Of a stretch of DNA of 64,000 nt, positions 40,455-47,691 are shown one piece after another. Under the pieces are notes generated by a model. The model saw only the letters and a list, made by a program, of their open reading frames with translations. It was not told where the DNA came from and searched no databases. The stretch is from contig CAWKGV010000003.1 in the NCBI GenBank assembly GCA_963849305.1, forward strand, positions 624,808 through 688,807, written 5' to 3'. Position numbers and translations under genes: made by a program. The stretch's first letter is position 1, and the number at the start of each line of letters is the position of its first letter. The DNA is from CAWKGV01 sp963849305 (GTDB taxonomy: Bacteria; Pseudomonadota; Alphaproteobacteria; Acetobacterales; Acetobacteraceae).

Positions 40455-41357
40455 TCAGTTCGCGATCGGCTCGCCCTTGTTGTCGAGCAATGGCACGCCG
40501 TACGTCGTCAGGATCGCGTCGATTTTTTCATGGTCCTCGGCGATCAGCCGGTTCAGCGTGCGCTTCCATGCCTGGTCGCTGTGCCGCACTCCCATGGTGA
40601 TGCGGAACGATAACGGCACCGGGCTCGTCTCATGAAGCAGCGGCACCACTGTCAGCTTGCCTTCGGCCTGCTTGCCGAAGTAGCCCGCCATCGGTCCCCA
40701 CAGCACCCCCGCGTCGATATCGCCGTGCTCAAGATCTTGGATCATCGCCCGCGAAGACGAGTTATGGCGCGTGTCGATGGCGAGCGGATAGGGTTTCGCG
40801 TTGTCCATCAGGCCATCGCTCGCCATGACGGTCGCGGGCGGCGTGCCGGCGACGATGCCGAGCCGCTTGCCCTTCAGGCGAGGATCCTCAAGCGTGGTGA
40901 CGCCATCCAGACCGCTACCGGGCTTGAACACCAAGGCATAGACCGAGGTGTAGTACGGGTTGGTGTTCTGCACCAGGTCGTTGCCCTCCGCGACGCCCAT
41001 CACCACGTCGCAGCGGAACGCGTTCAAGGTGTTGCGGTAGAACCCGATCACTTGGGGAAACCAGTCATAGCTCAGCGTTTTGCCGAGCTGGTCGGCGAAC
41101 AGCGCCGCGATCTTGTTTTCGAAGCCAGCGCCAGCTTGGTCGGAAAACGGCAGGTTACGCGGGTCGGCACACACCCTGAGCGCCTTCGGATCGACCAGCT
41201 CGGCCGAGGCGCCGAGGCCGGGTGCTTGCGCCTCAACGCGCGGAGCCAATGGCATCGCCAGCGCAAGCACCGTCAGGCCCAGCATCGAACGCGTACTGGC
41301 CGCGCGCCTGACCGCCCGTTCGCCGGGCCGCGCCGCTATCTCACTCCGCTTCGTCAT
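40455..41357 (-). CDS. xoxJ: XoxJ, periplasmic solute-binding-like protein of the lanthanide methanol dehydrogenase system
   Basis: A 300-residue periplasmic protein with a long signal region (SMLGLTVLALAMPLAPRVEA). It has the bacterial SBP_3 fold: LRVCADPRNLPFSDQAGAGFENKIAALFADQLGKTLSYDWFPQ, then GIVAGTPPATVM and DAGVLWGPMAGYF. Extracellular binding-protein-like MxaJ/XoxJ is encoded directly after the dehydrogenase and cytochrome genes and is thought to help mature or activate XoxF. It is the third gene of xoxF-xoxG-xoxJ, 24 nt past xoxG behind an aggagag site. It has no ABC permease partner in this operon. Confidence 0.93.
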   Translation of the reverse strand: MTKRSEIAARPGERAVRRAASTRSMLGLTVLALAMPLAPRVEAQAPGLGASAELVDPKALRVCADPRNLPFSDQAGAGFENKIAALFADQLGKTLSYDWFPQVIGFYRNTLNAFRCDVVMGVAEGNDLVQNTNPYYTSVYALVFKPGSGLDGVTTLEDPRLKGKRLGIVAGTPPATVMASDGLMDNAKPYPLAIDTRHNSSSRAMIQDLEHGDIDAGVLWGPMAGYFGKQAEGKLTVVPLLHETSPVPLSFRITMGVRHSDQAWKRTLNRLIAEDHEKIDAILTTYGVPLLDNKGEPIAN

Positions 41358-41380
41358 CGCCTCTCCTGTTCGTCCCGCCG

Positions 41381-41911
41381 TCAGCCAAAGCAAGCATCGA
41401 CCTGCTGATTGAAGCCCTTCGGCAGCGGCGCGTGCTTTTCTGGTCGGCCGCGGCCGAGCGCGCCGTCTGCGCGCGCCCGTAAATAGACATAGATTTCGTT
41501 GATGTAGCACATTACGTTTTTGTCGGTCCCGAACGACGGCATTACCAGGTTCTGCGACGCCGAGACATTCTTCTTGCCTTGCGCGACAGTCCCCAGGAAC
41601 TGCGCGTACGTCAAATGTTTGAGGGCATCGGTCAGGTTTGGCCCGTAGCTCGTTCCCAGCCCGTCGGGGCCGTGGCATTGTAGGCAATTGGCCGAATATT
41701 GAATGTAGCCGTAATAGGTATACCAGCCGACCGTGCCATCGGGGGCGATGTGGAAGGTCGGCGTGCCATTGGCATCCACCCACATCTTGTCGGACTGCTG
41801 TTTCACCGCCTTGGGGTTGCCGTTCGGATCGGTGCTGGCGGAATCGGCGGCGCTCACGGCACCGGGCAGCAACAACAGCCCAAGCAGCGCCAGGCGAAGC
41901 ATCGCTATCAT
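41381..41911 (-). CDS. xoxG: XoxG, c-type cytochrome electron acceptor of XoxF
   Basis: A 176-residue periplasmic cytochrome c with a signal peptide (MLRLALLGLLLLPGAVSA). One heme-binding motif CLQCH is at Cys76/Cys79/His80, and methionines in NLVMPSFG can serve as axial ligand. XoxG accepts electrons from PQQ in the XoxF dehydrogenase and passes them to the respiratory chain. It lies 93 nt after xoxF and 24 nt before xoxJ on the same strand. Confidence 0.93.
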   Translation of the reverse strand: MIAMLRLALLGLLLLPGAVSAADSASTDPNGNPKAVKQQSDKMWVDANGTPTFHIAPDGTVGWYTYYGYIQYSANCLQCHGPDGLGTSYGPNLTDALKHLTYAQFLGTVAQGKKNVSASQNLVMPSFGTDKNVMCYINEIYVYLRARADGALGRGRPEKHAPLPKGFNQQVDACFG

Positions 41912-42003
41912 GGTCGATCTCCCCTGATCGAAACCAACATGCGGGATCAGAAAGAAAGGGGCCGGCGCGGCGAGCGCCGGCCCCTTGATCGAGCCGCCAA
42001 CTA

Positions 42004-43920
42004 TTACCCGTTGGTGCTGGCGGGCAGCGCGAACACCGTGAGCGAGCCGCCGAGCGACGTGTAGTCGCTGAGCGCGGCATAGCCGCCCACCGCGCCGAGA
42101 CCTGCGTGCGGGTCGGTAAGCCCGGCCGCGAGGCCGATGCCTGCCCAGCCACCGACGCCGGAGAGCACCGCGACATACTGCTTGCCGTTGTGCTCATAGG
42201 TCATCACGTTGCCGATGATGCCGGATGGGGTCTTGAAGGAGTACAGCACTTTGCCGGTCTTCATATCGACCGCCTGCAGGTCGCCTTCCAGCGTGCCGTA
42301 GAAGGCCACTCCCCCCGCCGTGGCCAGCGCGCCGGACCAGACGGAGAAGCGATGCGGGTCGGACCACTCGATCTTCATCGTGTGCGGGTTGAACGCGATG
42401 AAGTTGCCCATGTTGCTTTGGCCGTGCGGCGGGAACATCGACAGCGTCGCCCCGACATAGGGCTGGCCGGCGGTGTACCAGACGCGGAACGGCTCGTAAT
42501 CCATGCAGACATGGTTGGTCGGTACATAGAACATCCCGGTATCGGGCGAGAAGGACGCCGGCTGCTCATCCTTGCTGCCGAGCGCGGCCGGGCAGATGTT
42601 CTGGGTATTGACGTTGGCGCCTTGCTGACCGGGGGCCTTGTCGGCGACCACCTCCGGCCGCCCGTAGTTCTGGCTCTGCTTGTTCATGTCGATCTTGGTG
42701 GCCCAGTTCACCGCCGGGTCGTATTTGGCGGCGGCAAGCAGGTCGCCGTTCGCGCGGTTGAGCTTATAGGCGAAGCCGTTGCGATCGAAATGGACCAGTT
42801 CGGGGATCGTGCCGTTGCTGGTGCGCTCGTTGACAAGGATCATCTCGTTGACGCCGTCATAGTCCCACTGATCATGCGGCGTCATCTGATAGACCCACTT
42901 GGCCATCCCGGTGTCCGGGTTACGCGCCCAGATGGTCATCGACCACTTGTTGTCGCCGGGCCGCTGGTCCGGGTTCCAGGTGCCCGGGTTGCCGGAGCCG
43001 TAGTAGATCAGGTCGAGTTTGGGGTCGTAAGAGTACCAGCCCCAGGTGTCGCCGCCGCCGATCTTCCATTCGTCGCCCTTCCAGCTTTTGAGGCTGGAAT
43101 CGGCACCGATCGGCTTGCCGAGTTCGGTGGTCTTCTGCGGATCGACCAGCAGATCGCTGTCAGGCCCTTCCGAGTAGGCGCGCCAGGCCTGCTTGCCGTT
43201 GTTAATGTCGTAAGCCGCCAGCCAGCCGCGCACGCCGAACTCGCCACCGGAGACGCCGACGATTACCTTATCCTTGACCACCATCGGCGCCTCGGTGCCG
43301 GTCGCGCCTTTGGAAGGATCGCCAGTTTTGACCGACCACAGTACTTTGCCGGTCTTGGCGTCCAGCGCCACCAGGGTGGTATCGGCCTGGTGCAGGAAGA
43401 TCTTGCCGTCCGAGTAGGCCACGCCGCGATTGACGGTGTCGCAGCACATCACGCCGATCACGCTCGGATCCTGGTTGGGCGTGTACTTCCACTGGATCTT
43501 GCCGGGGTGGTTCAGGTCAAGCGCGTACACGGTGTTCGGAAACGGGGTGTCGAAGTACATCATGTCCCCGATCACGAGCGGCGCGCCCTCGTGGCCGCGG
43601 AGCACGCCGGTGGAGAACGTCCAAGCGACTTGAAGATGGCCGACGTTCCGAGCATTGATCTGTTTCAACGGCGAATAACGCCAATTGTTGTATCCGCCAG
43701 TGGGGCTCACCCAATCGGCAGGACGTTGTTTCGCCTGCAATTGGGTCTGGCTTTCCTCGCCCGCCTGCTGCCCGTTTTGCTGGTTCTGGCTCTGCTGGTT
43801 CTGGCTCTGCTGGTTCTGGTTCTTGCCCTCCAAGTTCTGGGCGCTCGCGATGTGCAGGCCAAAGCCCGAGAACACCAACGCGCCGGCCAGCAGGGCCGAT
43901 TTCGAAGAGACGCCTCCCAT
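42004..43920 (-). CDS. xoxF: XoxF, lanthanide-dependent PQQ methanol dehydrogenase
   Basis: A 638-residue periplasmic eight-bladed quinoprotein that oxidises methanol or other primary alcohols with PQQ and a lanthanide ion. Seen: signal peptide, vicinal Cys159-Cys160 (GVMCCDTVNRG), Glu227 in VSGGEFGVRGWL, Asn311 in GSGNPGTWN, catalytic Asp353 and the XoxF-defining Asp355 in QWDYDGVNE (calcium-type MxaF has Ala at the second site), and Trp293 in DTWGWYSYDP. Odd: residues about 34-52 form a Gln/Asn repeat (NQQSQ units) between the signal peptide and mature domain, encoded by three tandem 15-bp units. It is followed by xoxG and xoxJ, and pqqE lies upstream. Confidence 0.96.
   Translation of the reverse strand: MGGVSSKSALLAGALVFSGFGLHIASAQNLEGKNQNQQSQNQQSQNQQNGQQAGEESQTQLQAKQRPADWVSPTGGYNNWRYSPLKQINARNVGHLQVAWTFSTGVLRGHEGAPLVIGDMMYFDTPFPNTVYALDLNHPGKIQWKYTPNQDPSVIGVMCCDTVNRGVAYSDGKIFLHQADTTLVALDAKTGKVLWSVKTGDPSKGATGTEAPMVVKDKVIVGVSGGEFGVRGWLAAYDINNGKQAWRAYSEGPDSDLLVDPQKTTELGKPIGADSSLKSWKGDEWKIGGGDTWGWYSYDPKLDLIYYGSGNPGTWNPDQRPGDNKWSMTIWARNPDTGMAKWVYQMTPHDQWDYDGVNEMILVNERTSNGTIPELVHFDRNGFAYKLNRANGDLLAAAKYDPAVNWATKIDMNKQSQNYGRPEVVADKAPGQQGANVNTQNICPAALGSKDEQPASFSPDTGMFYVPTNHVCMDYEPFRVWYTAGQPYVGATLSMFPPHGQSNMGNFIAFNPHTMKIEWSDPHRFSVWSGALATAGGVAFYGTLEGDLQAVDMKTGKVLYSFKTPSGIIGNVMTYEHNGKQYVAVLSGVGGWAGIGLAAGLTDPHAGLGAVGGYAALSDYTSLGGSLTVFALPASTNG
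43779..43823. repeat. Three tandem 15-bp units inside xoxF
   Basis: The unit gctggttctggctct occurs at 43779-43793 and 43794-43808, and with one change (ggttct end) at 43809-43823. On the coding strand it gives the Gln/Asn-rich stretch after the XoxF signal peptide. Length variation by slippage is possible here without shifting the frame. Confidence 0.85.
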
Positions 43921-44213
43921 CCACTACCTCCTGTCTGCTGCGTCCGTCGGAGCAGGTGCCCCCCGCGCCAGCCCCGCAACGCCATGCCACGTCACTATGG
44001 GAATTCGTCACCGGCAGCGTGTCACGGCGCAACGCAAGAATGCCGCGCAAGGCCGAGGCCATGCGGCAAACACTCCCTTCGATGCGACTGCGAGAGCGGT
44101 CGTTTTCCCCGAATTCGACCGCCTTTGAAGCCGGCGACGTGATCGGACGCTAGGCCAGGGGCCTAATTTCGGGCAACCCGCGCGTAACCCACGAGCGCGC
44201 GACTGGCGTGCTT
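43921..44213 (-). promoter_or_regulatory. Intergenic region upstream of xoxF
   Basis: These 293 bases separate pqqE from xoxF. No gene is seen. They must contain the xoxF ribosome site and may hold an independent xox promoter; no specific operator was recognised. Confidence 0.4.
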
Positions 44214-45377
44214 CTATCGCGATTGTGATTTGTGCGATGCAGCAATAGCCTTGACCACCTCCGGTCCGCTCGGCGGGGCCGAGTCGGCATGCCGTTGCCG
44301 GCCGCGATAGGCATAGCGGATTTCGGAAGGCGCCGCCGCTGTCTCGGCAAGTGCCGCGATCGCCGCGTGATGGGGCGAGAGTTCGCAGGCCGGATCAGCC
44401 TCCGCCGCATCGCCGGCGATCGCCAGCGCCTGGCACCTACAGCCGCCCCAATCTAGCTCCCGCCGGTCGCAGGAACGGCAGGGTTCGCGCATCCAGCCGG
44501 TCCCACGGAACGCCTCGAAGGCCGGGGAATGGTGCCAGATCTCCGCCAGCTTGTGTTCGCGCACCGACCAGAACACGAGGCCGGGAATCGTTTCGGCCGC
44601 ATGGCAGGGCAGCACGCGCCCCGAAGGGGTGACGTTCAGCGACCGGCGTGCCCAGCCGCCCATGCACGGCTTCGGCCGGCGCGCATAATAGTCCGGGACC
44701 ACGAGGTCGATCGCGATGCGATCGTCGTTGGCGGCGCGGATGCGTGCCACCTCGGTCATCGCGCGCGCCACCTGATCGCGGCGCGGCATCAGCGCCGCGC
44801 GGTTGGCCAGCGCCCAGCCGTAGTACTGCGCGTGCGCCACTTCGACCCGGCCGGCGCCCGCCGTGATGGCAAGCTCGATCATCTCGCCCATGCGCTCGAT
44901 ATTGGCGCGGTGGATCACCGCATTGACCGTCAATGCGAGCCCGGCATCGCGTACCATCGCGAGCACGGCGAGCTTGCGGCCATGCGAGCCTTGCCGGCCG
45001 GCGATGCGCTCGGCCGATTTGGGGTCGCTGTCCTGGATCGAGACCTGCACGTGATCGAGACCGGCCGCCCTCAACCGTTCGAGCCGTGCAGCGTCGAGGC
45101 CGATGCCGGAGGTGATTAGGTTGGTGTAGAGCCCGGCGGCGCGTGCCGCGCCGGTGATCTCGACCAGGTCGCGCCGGGACGCCGGCTCGCCGCCCGAGAG
45201 ATGCACCTGCAATACCCCGAGCGCCGCCGCCTCGGCGAACACCCGCGCCCACTCGCTGGTCCCCAGTTCCGTCTCGCGCGGCTCCAGGGCCAGCGGGTTG
45301 GAGCAATACGGGCAGGCCAGCGGGCAGACGTGGGTTAGCTCCGCAAGCAGCCCGAGGGGATGGCCGGGCGCGGTCAT
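44214..45377 (-). CDS. pqqE: PqqE, radical SAM enzyme of PQQ synthesis
   Basis: A 387-residue radical SAM protein that cross-links the Glu and Tyr side chains of the PqqA peptide. The SAM cluster motif CPLACPYC uses Cys18, Cys22 and Cys25. LSGGEPASRRDLVE and TSGIGLDAARL are radical SAM strands, and the C-terminal SPASM region carries CMGGW, LPCHAAE and CRSCDRRELDWGGCRC for extra iron-sulfur clusters. It acts with PqqD, which holds the peptide. The ATG overlaps the pqqD stop. The tail (about 25 residues after AAPSEIRYAYRGR) is variable. Confidence 0.97.
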   Translation of the reverse strand: MTAPGHPLGLLAELTHVCPLACPYCSNPLALEPRETELGTSEWARVFAEAAALGVLQVHLSGGEPASRRDLVEITGAARAAGLYTNLITSGIGLDAARLERLRAAGLDHVQVSIQDSDPKSAERIAGRQGSHGRKLAVLAMVRDAGLALTVNAVIHRANIERMGEMIELAITAGAGRVEVAHAQYYGWALANRAALMPRRDQVARAMTEVARIRAANDDRIAIDLVVPDYYARRPKPCMGGWARRSLNVTPSGRVLPCHAAETIPGLVFWSVREHKLAEIWHHSPAFEAFRGTGWMREPCRSCDRRELDWGGCRCQALAIAGDAAEADPACELSPHHAAIAALAETAAAPSEIRYAYRGRQRHADSAPPSGPEVVKAIAASHKSQSR

Positions 45378-45676
45378 GCGGTGTTCCGGATCAGCCGCTT
45401 TGCCGCAAGCTCGGCCAGCAGTTCGTTCACGTCGCCGCGGATCTCGGTTCGGTCGGCATCGTAAACGGCGGCCAACTCGTCGATGATCTGCGCGACCTCG
45501 CGCGTTCCGTCGCAGCGGCACAGGATCTCGCCCGCCGTTCCTTCAAGCTCGATCACCCGTTCCGGGGAGAGCAGCACCCAAATGTCGCGCGTGGTGTCGA
45601 ATTGCAGACGGACCCCGGGCAGCAAAGTCGGGCGGGCCAGCTCGCTTGTGGGATCGGGGCGAACCGGCTCAGCCAT
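45374..45676 (-). CDS. pqqD: PqqD, peptide chaperone of PQQ synthesis
   Basis: A 100-residue protein that binds PqqA and presents it to PqqE. Family features: RPTLLPGVRLQFDTTRDIWVLLSPERVIELEGTAGEIL, CDGTREVAQIIDELAAVYDAD, and VNELLAELAAKRLI at the C-terminus, the RiPP recognition element fold. Its start overlaps the end of pqqC by 8 nt and its stop overlaps the pqqE ATG, so the trio is tightly coupled. Confidence 0.95.
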   Translation of the reverse strand: MAEPVRPDPTSELARPTLLPGVRLQFDTTRDIWVLLSPERVIELEGTAGEILCRCDGTREVAQIIDELAAVYDADRTEIRGDVNELLAELAAKRLIRNTA

Positions 45677-46424
45677 CGCTCATGCCCAAGCGAGAGTCAG
45701 CGGGACGAAATGCGCCGGGCGGGATGAAGCCAGGAGTGACGTAGGCGTAGTGGAGGGCATCTAGCATCGCCCAGAGCACATCAAGCTTGAACGACAACGC
45801 GCCGATCACCTGGCCCTGCTGCTCCGGCGTGCGCGCGTGGCGCTGCACATAATCGAGCGCGAACGTGGCGTCACGCGCGGCCTGCGGCGGGCGCTTGTCG
45901 AAATAGGCGAGGGTCTCGGCGGTGATGTAGTCGTAATTGGCCAGCATCCCGGCCATCCGCTCGCCGATGATGTTGGGCGAGAACAGCTCCGTCAGCGCCG
46001 AAGCAACCGCTTCGAGCAGGCTGCGCTCACGCACGAAGCGCACATAGGCATCCACTGCGAACCGCGTGCCCGGAAGGATCTGCTCGGTCGAGACAACCAC
46101 CGAGCGGTCGAGGCCGAGGCCATCGGTCAACGCCAGCCAGCGCGCGAGGCCGCCTTCGCCTTCCCGCTCGCCGTCCTGGTCGATCAGCCGCGAGCGCCAG
46201 TCGCGCCTCAGCGTCGGATCGTCGCAACGCCCGATCAGAGAGGCGTCCTTGAGCGGGATCATCGCCTGATAGTAGTATCGATTGAGCGCCCACACCTGCA
46301 CTTGGCCGTGCGAACACTTGCCCGCGTGCAACATGCGATGGAACGGATGCAAGTTATGGTAGCGCCGTGCGCCCATCTCGCGCAGGCGCAACTCTAGCTC
46401 TTCCGGGCTTAATAAGTCCGGCAC
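45669..46424 (-). CDS. pqqC: PqqC, final oxidase of PQQ synthesis
   Basis: A 251-residue cofactorless oxidase that carries out the last ring closure and oxidation to PQQ. Typical motifs: LSPEELELRLREMGARRYHNLHPFHRMLHAGKCSHGQVQVWALNRYYYQAMIPLKDASLI, then RDWRSRLIDQDGE and ELFSPNIIGERMAGMLANYDYI. The start is a GTG with ggggaga just before it, giving the same length as well-studied PqqC proteins. The ATG 33 codons upstream would add a non-homologous leader, so it is rejected. It overlaps pqqD. Confidence 0.95.
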   Translation of the reverse strand: MPDLLSPEELELRLREMGARRYHNLHPFHRMLHAGKCSHGQVQVWALNRYYYQAMIPLKDASLIGRCDDPTLRRDWRSRLIDQDGEREGEGGLARWLALTDGLGLDRSVVVSTEQILPGTRFAVDAYVRFVRERSLLEAVASALTELFSPNIIGERMAGMLANYDYITAETLAYFDKRPPQAARDATFALDYVQRHARTPEQQGQVIGALSFKLDVLWAMLDALHYAYVTPGFIPPGAFRPADSRLGMSDG

Positions 46425-46505
46425 GCGATCTCCCCGATTTTCCAGTTTGCGGACCAGCAAAAGTCTCCGGTCCAATCCCGGACTGGCCGGGTCTCGGAAG
46501 AAACC

Positions 46506-46541
46506 GGCCGCCGCCGCCAACAATGGAACGGGGCGGCGGCC
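46506..46541 (-). promoter_or_regulatory. Strong hairpin between pqqA and pqqC
   Basis: GGCCGCCGCC at 46506-46515 pairs perfectly with GGCGGCGGCC at 46532-46541 across a 16-nt loop, a very stable GC stem starting about 9 nt after the pqqA stop. In other bacteria the pqqA message is far more abundant than the downstream genes; this stem could attenuate or protect the transcript to give that ratio. Inference from position. Confidence 0.6.
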
Positions 46542-46549
46542 GCCTGGGC

Positions 46550-46627
46550 CTAGAGTTCGCCAGGCAGGTAGGCCGAAATCTCAAGGCCGATGCAGATCTC
46601 ACGGATCTTCGGGCGTGACCACTTCAT
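46550..46627 (-). CDS. pqqA: PqqA, precursor peptide of PQQ
   Basis: A 25-residue peptide, MKWSRPKIREICIGLEISAY followed by LPGEL, with the required Glu and Tyr spaced E-x-x-x-Y (Glu16, Tyr20) that PqqE joins to form the PQQ core. The 5' end has a gggagaaa site. It is followed by the hairpin at 46506-46541, then pqqC, pqqD and pqqE in the same direction. The gene is far shorter than usual gene-finding limits and is easily missed. Confidence 0.95.
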   Translation of the reverse strand: MKWSRPKIREICIGLEISAYLPGEL

Positions 46628-46781
46628 GCGATTTTCTCCCTGTGCTGCGGGCGTGCCCCTTCGGAGCCACAGATACCCACATACAGTTTAGCCTTAAACG
46701 CAATCGCTTCACAACCCACCCAGGGGAGCGTGGACGGGGCGTTCACTGGACCACGCGAAATTTTGTGCGCCGGCGCGGTCC

Positions 46782-47150
46782 CTAGAAGCAGCGCACCTCG
46801 GATTCCGCCTGCGCCGAACGCAGCGAACGCACCAGGCCGTTCGCGCCCGCGACCCTGAACTCGTTTGACAGATAGCCGCCAGCCTGCTGCATCCGCAGCA
46901 CCGTCTCTGCATCCTGATAATCTTTGTAGGGCAGGATCGAGGCGATCACGTCGATCGAGCAGGAGCAGCGCCGCAATGCCTCCTGCGTGCCGCCGTTGAC
47001 TTTCATGCAGGCGAACACATAGTCGGCCCGCGTTGCCGTGGGGTAATCGTTCTCCACTCCCGGCGGGCAGACCGGCGGCCCTGCCGTTGGCCCGGCGGCG
47101 AGCGCGGTGAGGGGCACCAGCAGCAGCGTCGTGAGCAGCAGACACCTCAT
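46782..47150 (-). CDS. Secreted Cys-containing protein of unknown function upstream of pqqA
   Basis: A 122-residue protein with a signal peptide (MRCLLLTTLLLVPLTALAA). The mature part has Cys residues in VCPPGVENDYPTATRADYVFACMKVNGGTQEALRRCSCSIDVIASILPYKDYQDAETVLRMQQAGG, suggesting disulfides. Small secreted proteins with this type of sequence are seen near PQQ-dependent dehydrogenase genes, so a role in the periplasmic quinoprotein system is plausible. No function is known to me. It lies 154 bp upstream of pqqA on the same strand and may share its transcript or have its own promoter. Confidence 0.65.
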   Translation of the reverse strand: MRCLLLTTLLLVPLTALAAGPTAGPPVCPPGVENDYPTATRADYVFACMKVNGGTQEALRRCSCSIDVIASILPYKDYQDAETVLRMQQAGGYLSNEFRVAGANGLVRSLRSAQAESEVRCF

Positions 47151-47268
47151 CCAAATACCTCCGCGGTAGGAGGCAAGCCTAGCCGAACCGGGGCACGAAG
47201 CAATTGCGGTGCCTTCAACCTAGTGATATGGTTCGCTAACGGATTGTTGAGGAATCGAGACAACGGTC

Positions 47269-47640
47269 ATGCGGACCCTTGGGACGGCGCTCGCGGCGAT
47301 GGTCTTGGTGCTGGGCATCTCCCAGTCCCCAGCGGCTGTCCGCAAGTTCGTTGCCTTCAACGAGACCGCGAGCACGGTATTCACCGGCCTCTATCTGGCA
47401 CCCGCCGGCACCACGGACTGGGGGCCGAACCAGGTGCTGAGCGAGCCCGACAAGACGCTCGACGCGTCGGAGCGGCTCACCTTGACCGGGGTGTCCCCTG
47501 GCAGGTTCGACGTCAAGCTGGTGGACGGCGCGGGCGATGCCTGCATCTTGCGTGGCGTGGACCTTCGACGCGAGACCAGCTTCGAAATCCGCGATGCCGA
47601 TTTAGCGGCTTGTCAAATCACGTCGGCCCACGGACACTGA
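47269..47640 (+). CDS. Periplasmic protein of unknown function
   Basis: A 123-residue protein with a signal peptide (MRTLGTALAAMVLVLGISQSPAA). The mature part, FVAFNETASTVFTGLYLAPAGTTDWGPNQVLSEPDKTLDASERLTLTGVSPGRFDVKLVDGAGDACILRGVDL, looks like a small beta-sandwich. It is divergent from the 122-residue secreted protein and 51 nt upstream of the histidine kinase, so kinase and this protein may be cotranscribed. A sensing partner role is possible but not shown. Confidence 0.6.
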   Translation: MRTLGTALAAMVLVLGISQSPAAVRKFVAFNETASTVFTGLYLAPAGTTDWGPNQVLSEPDKTLDASERLTLTGVSPGRFDVKLVDGAGDACILRGVDLRRETSFEIRDADLAACQITSAHGH

Positions 47641-47691
47641 CATTGCTCAACGCGCGACAGGGGAGCTTCGGCCGGTCCCGATGATGAGCAA

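Noticed and set aside
42106..44142. A 678-codon plus-strand frame opposite xoxF
   Set aside because: xoxF on the other strand has all catalytic motifs; the opposite frame is a composition effect.
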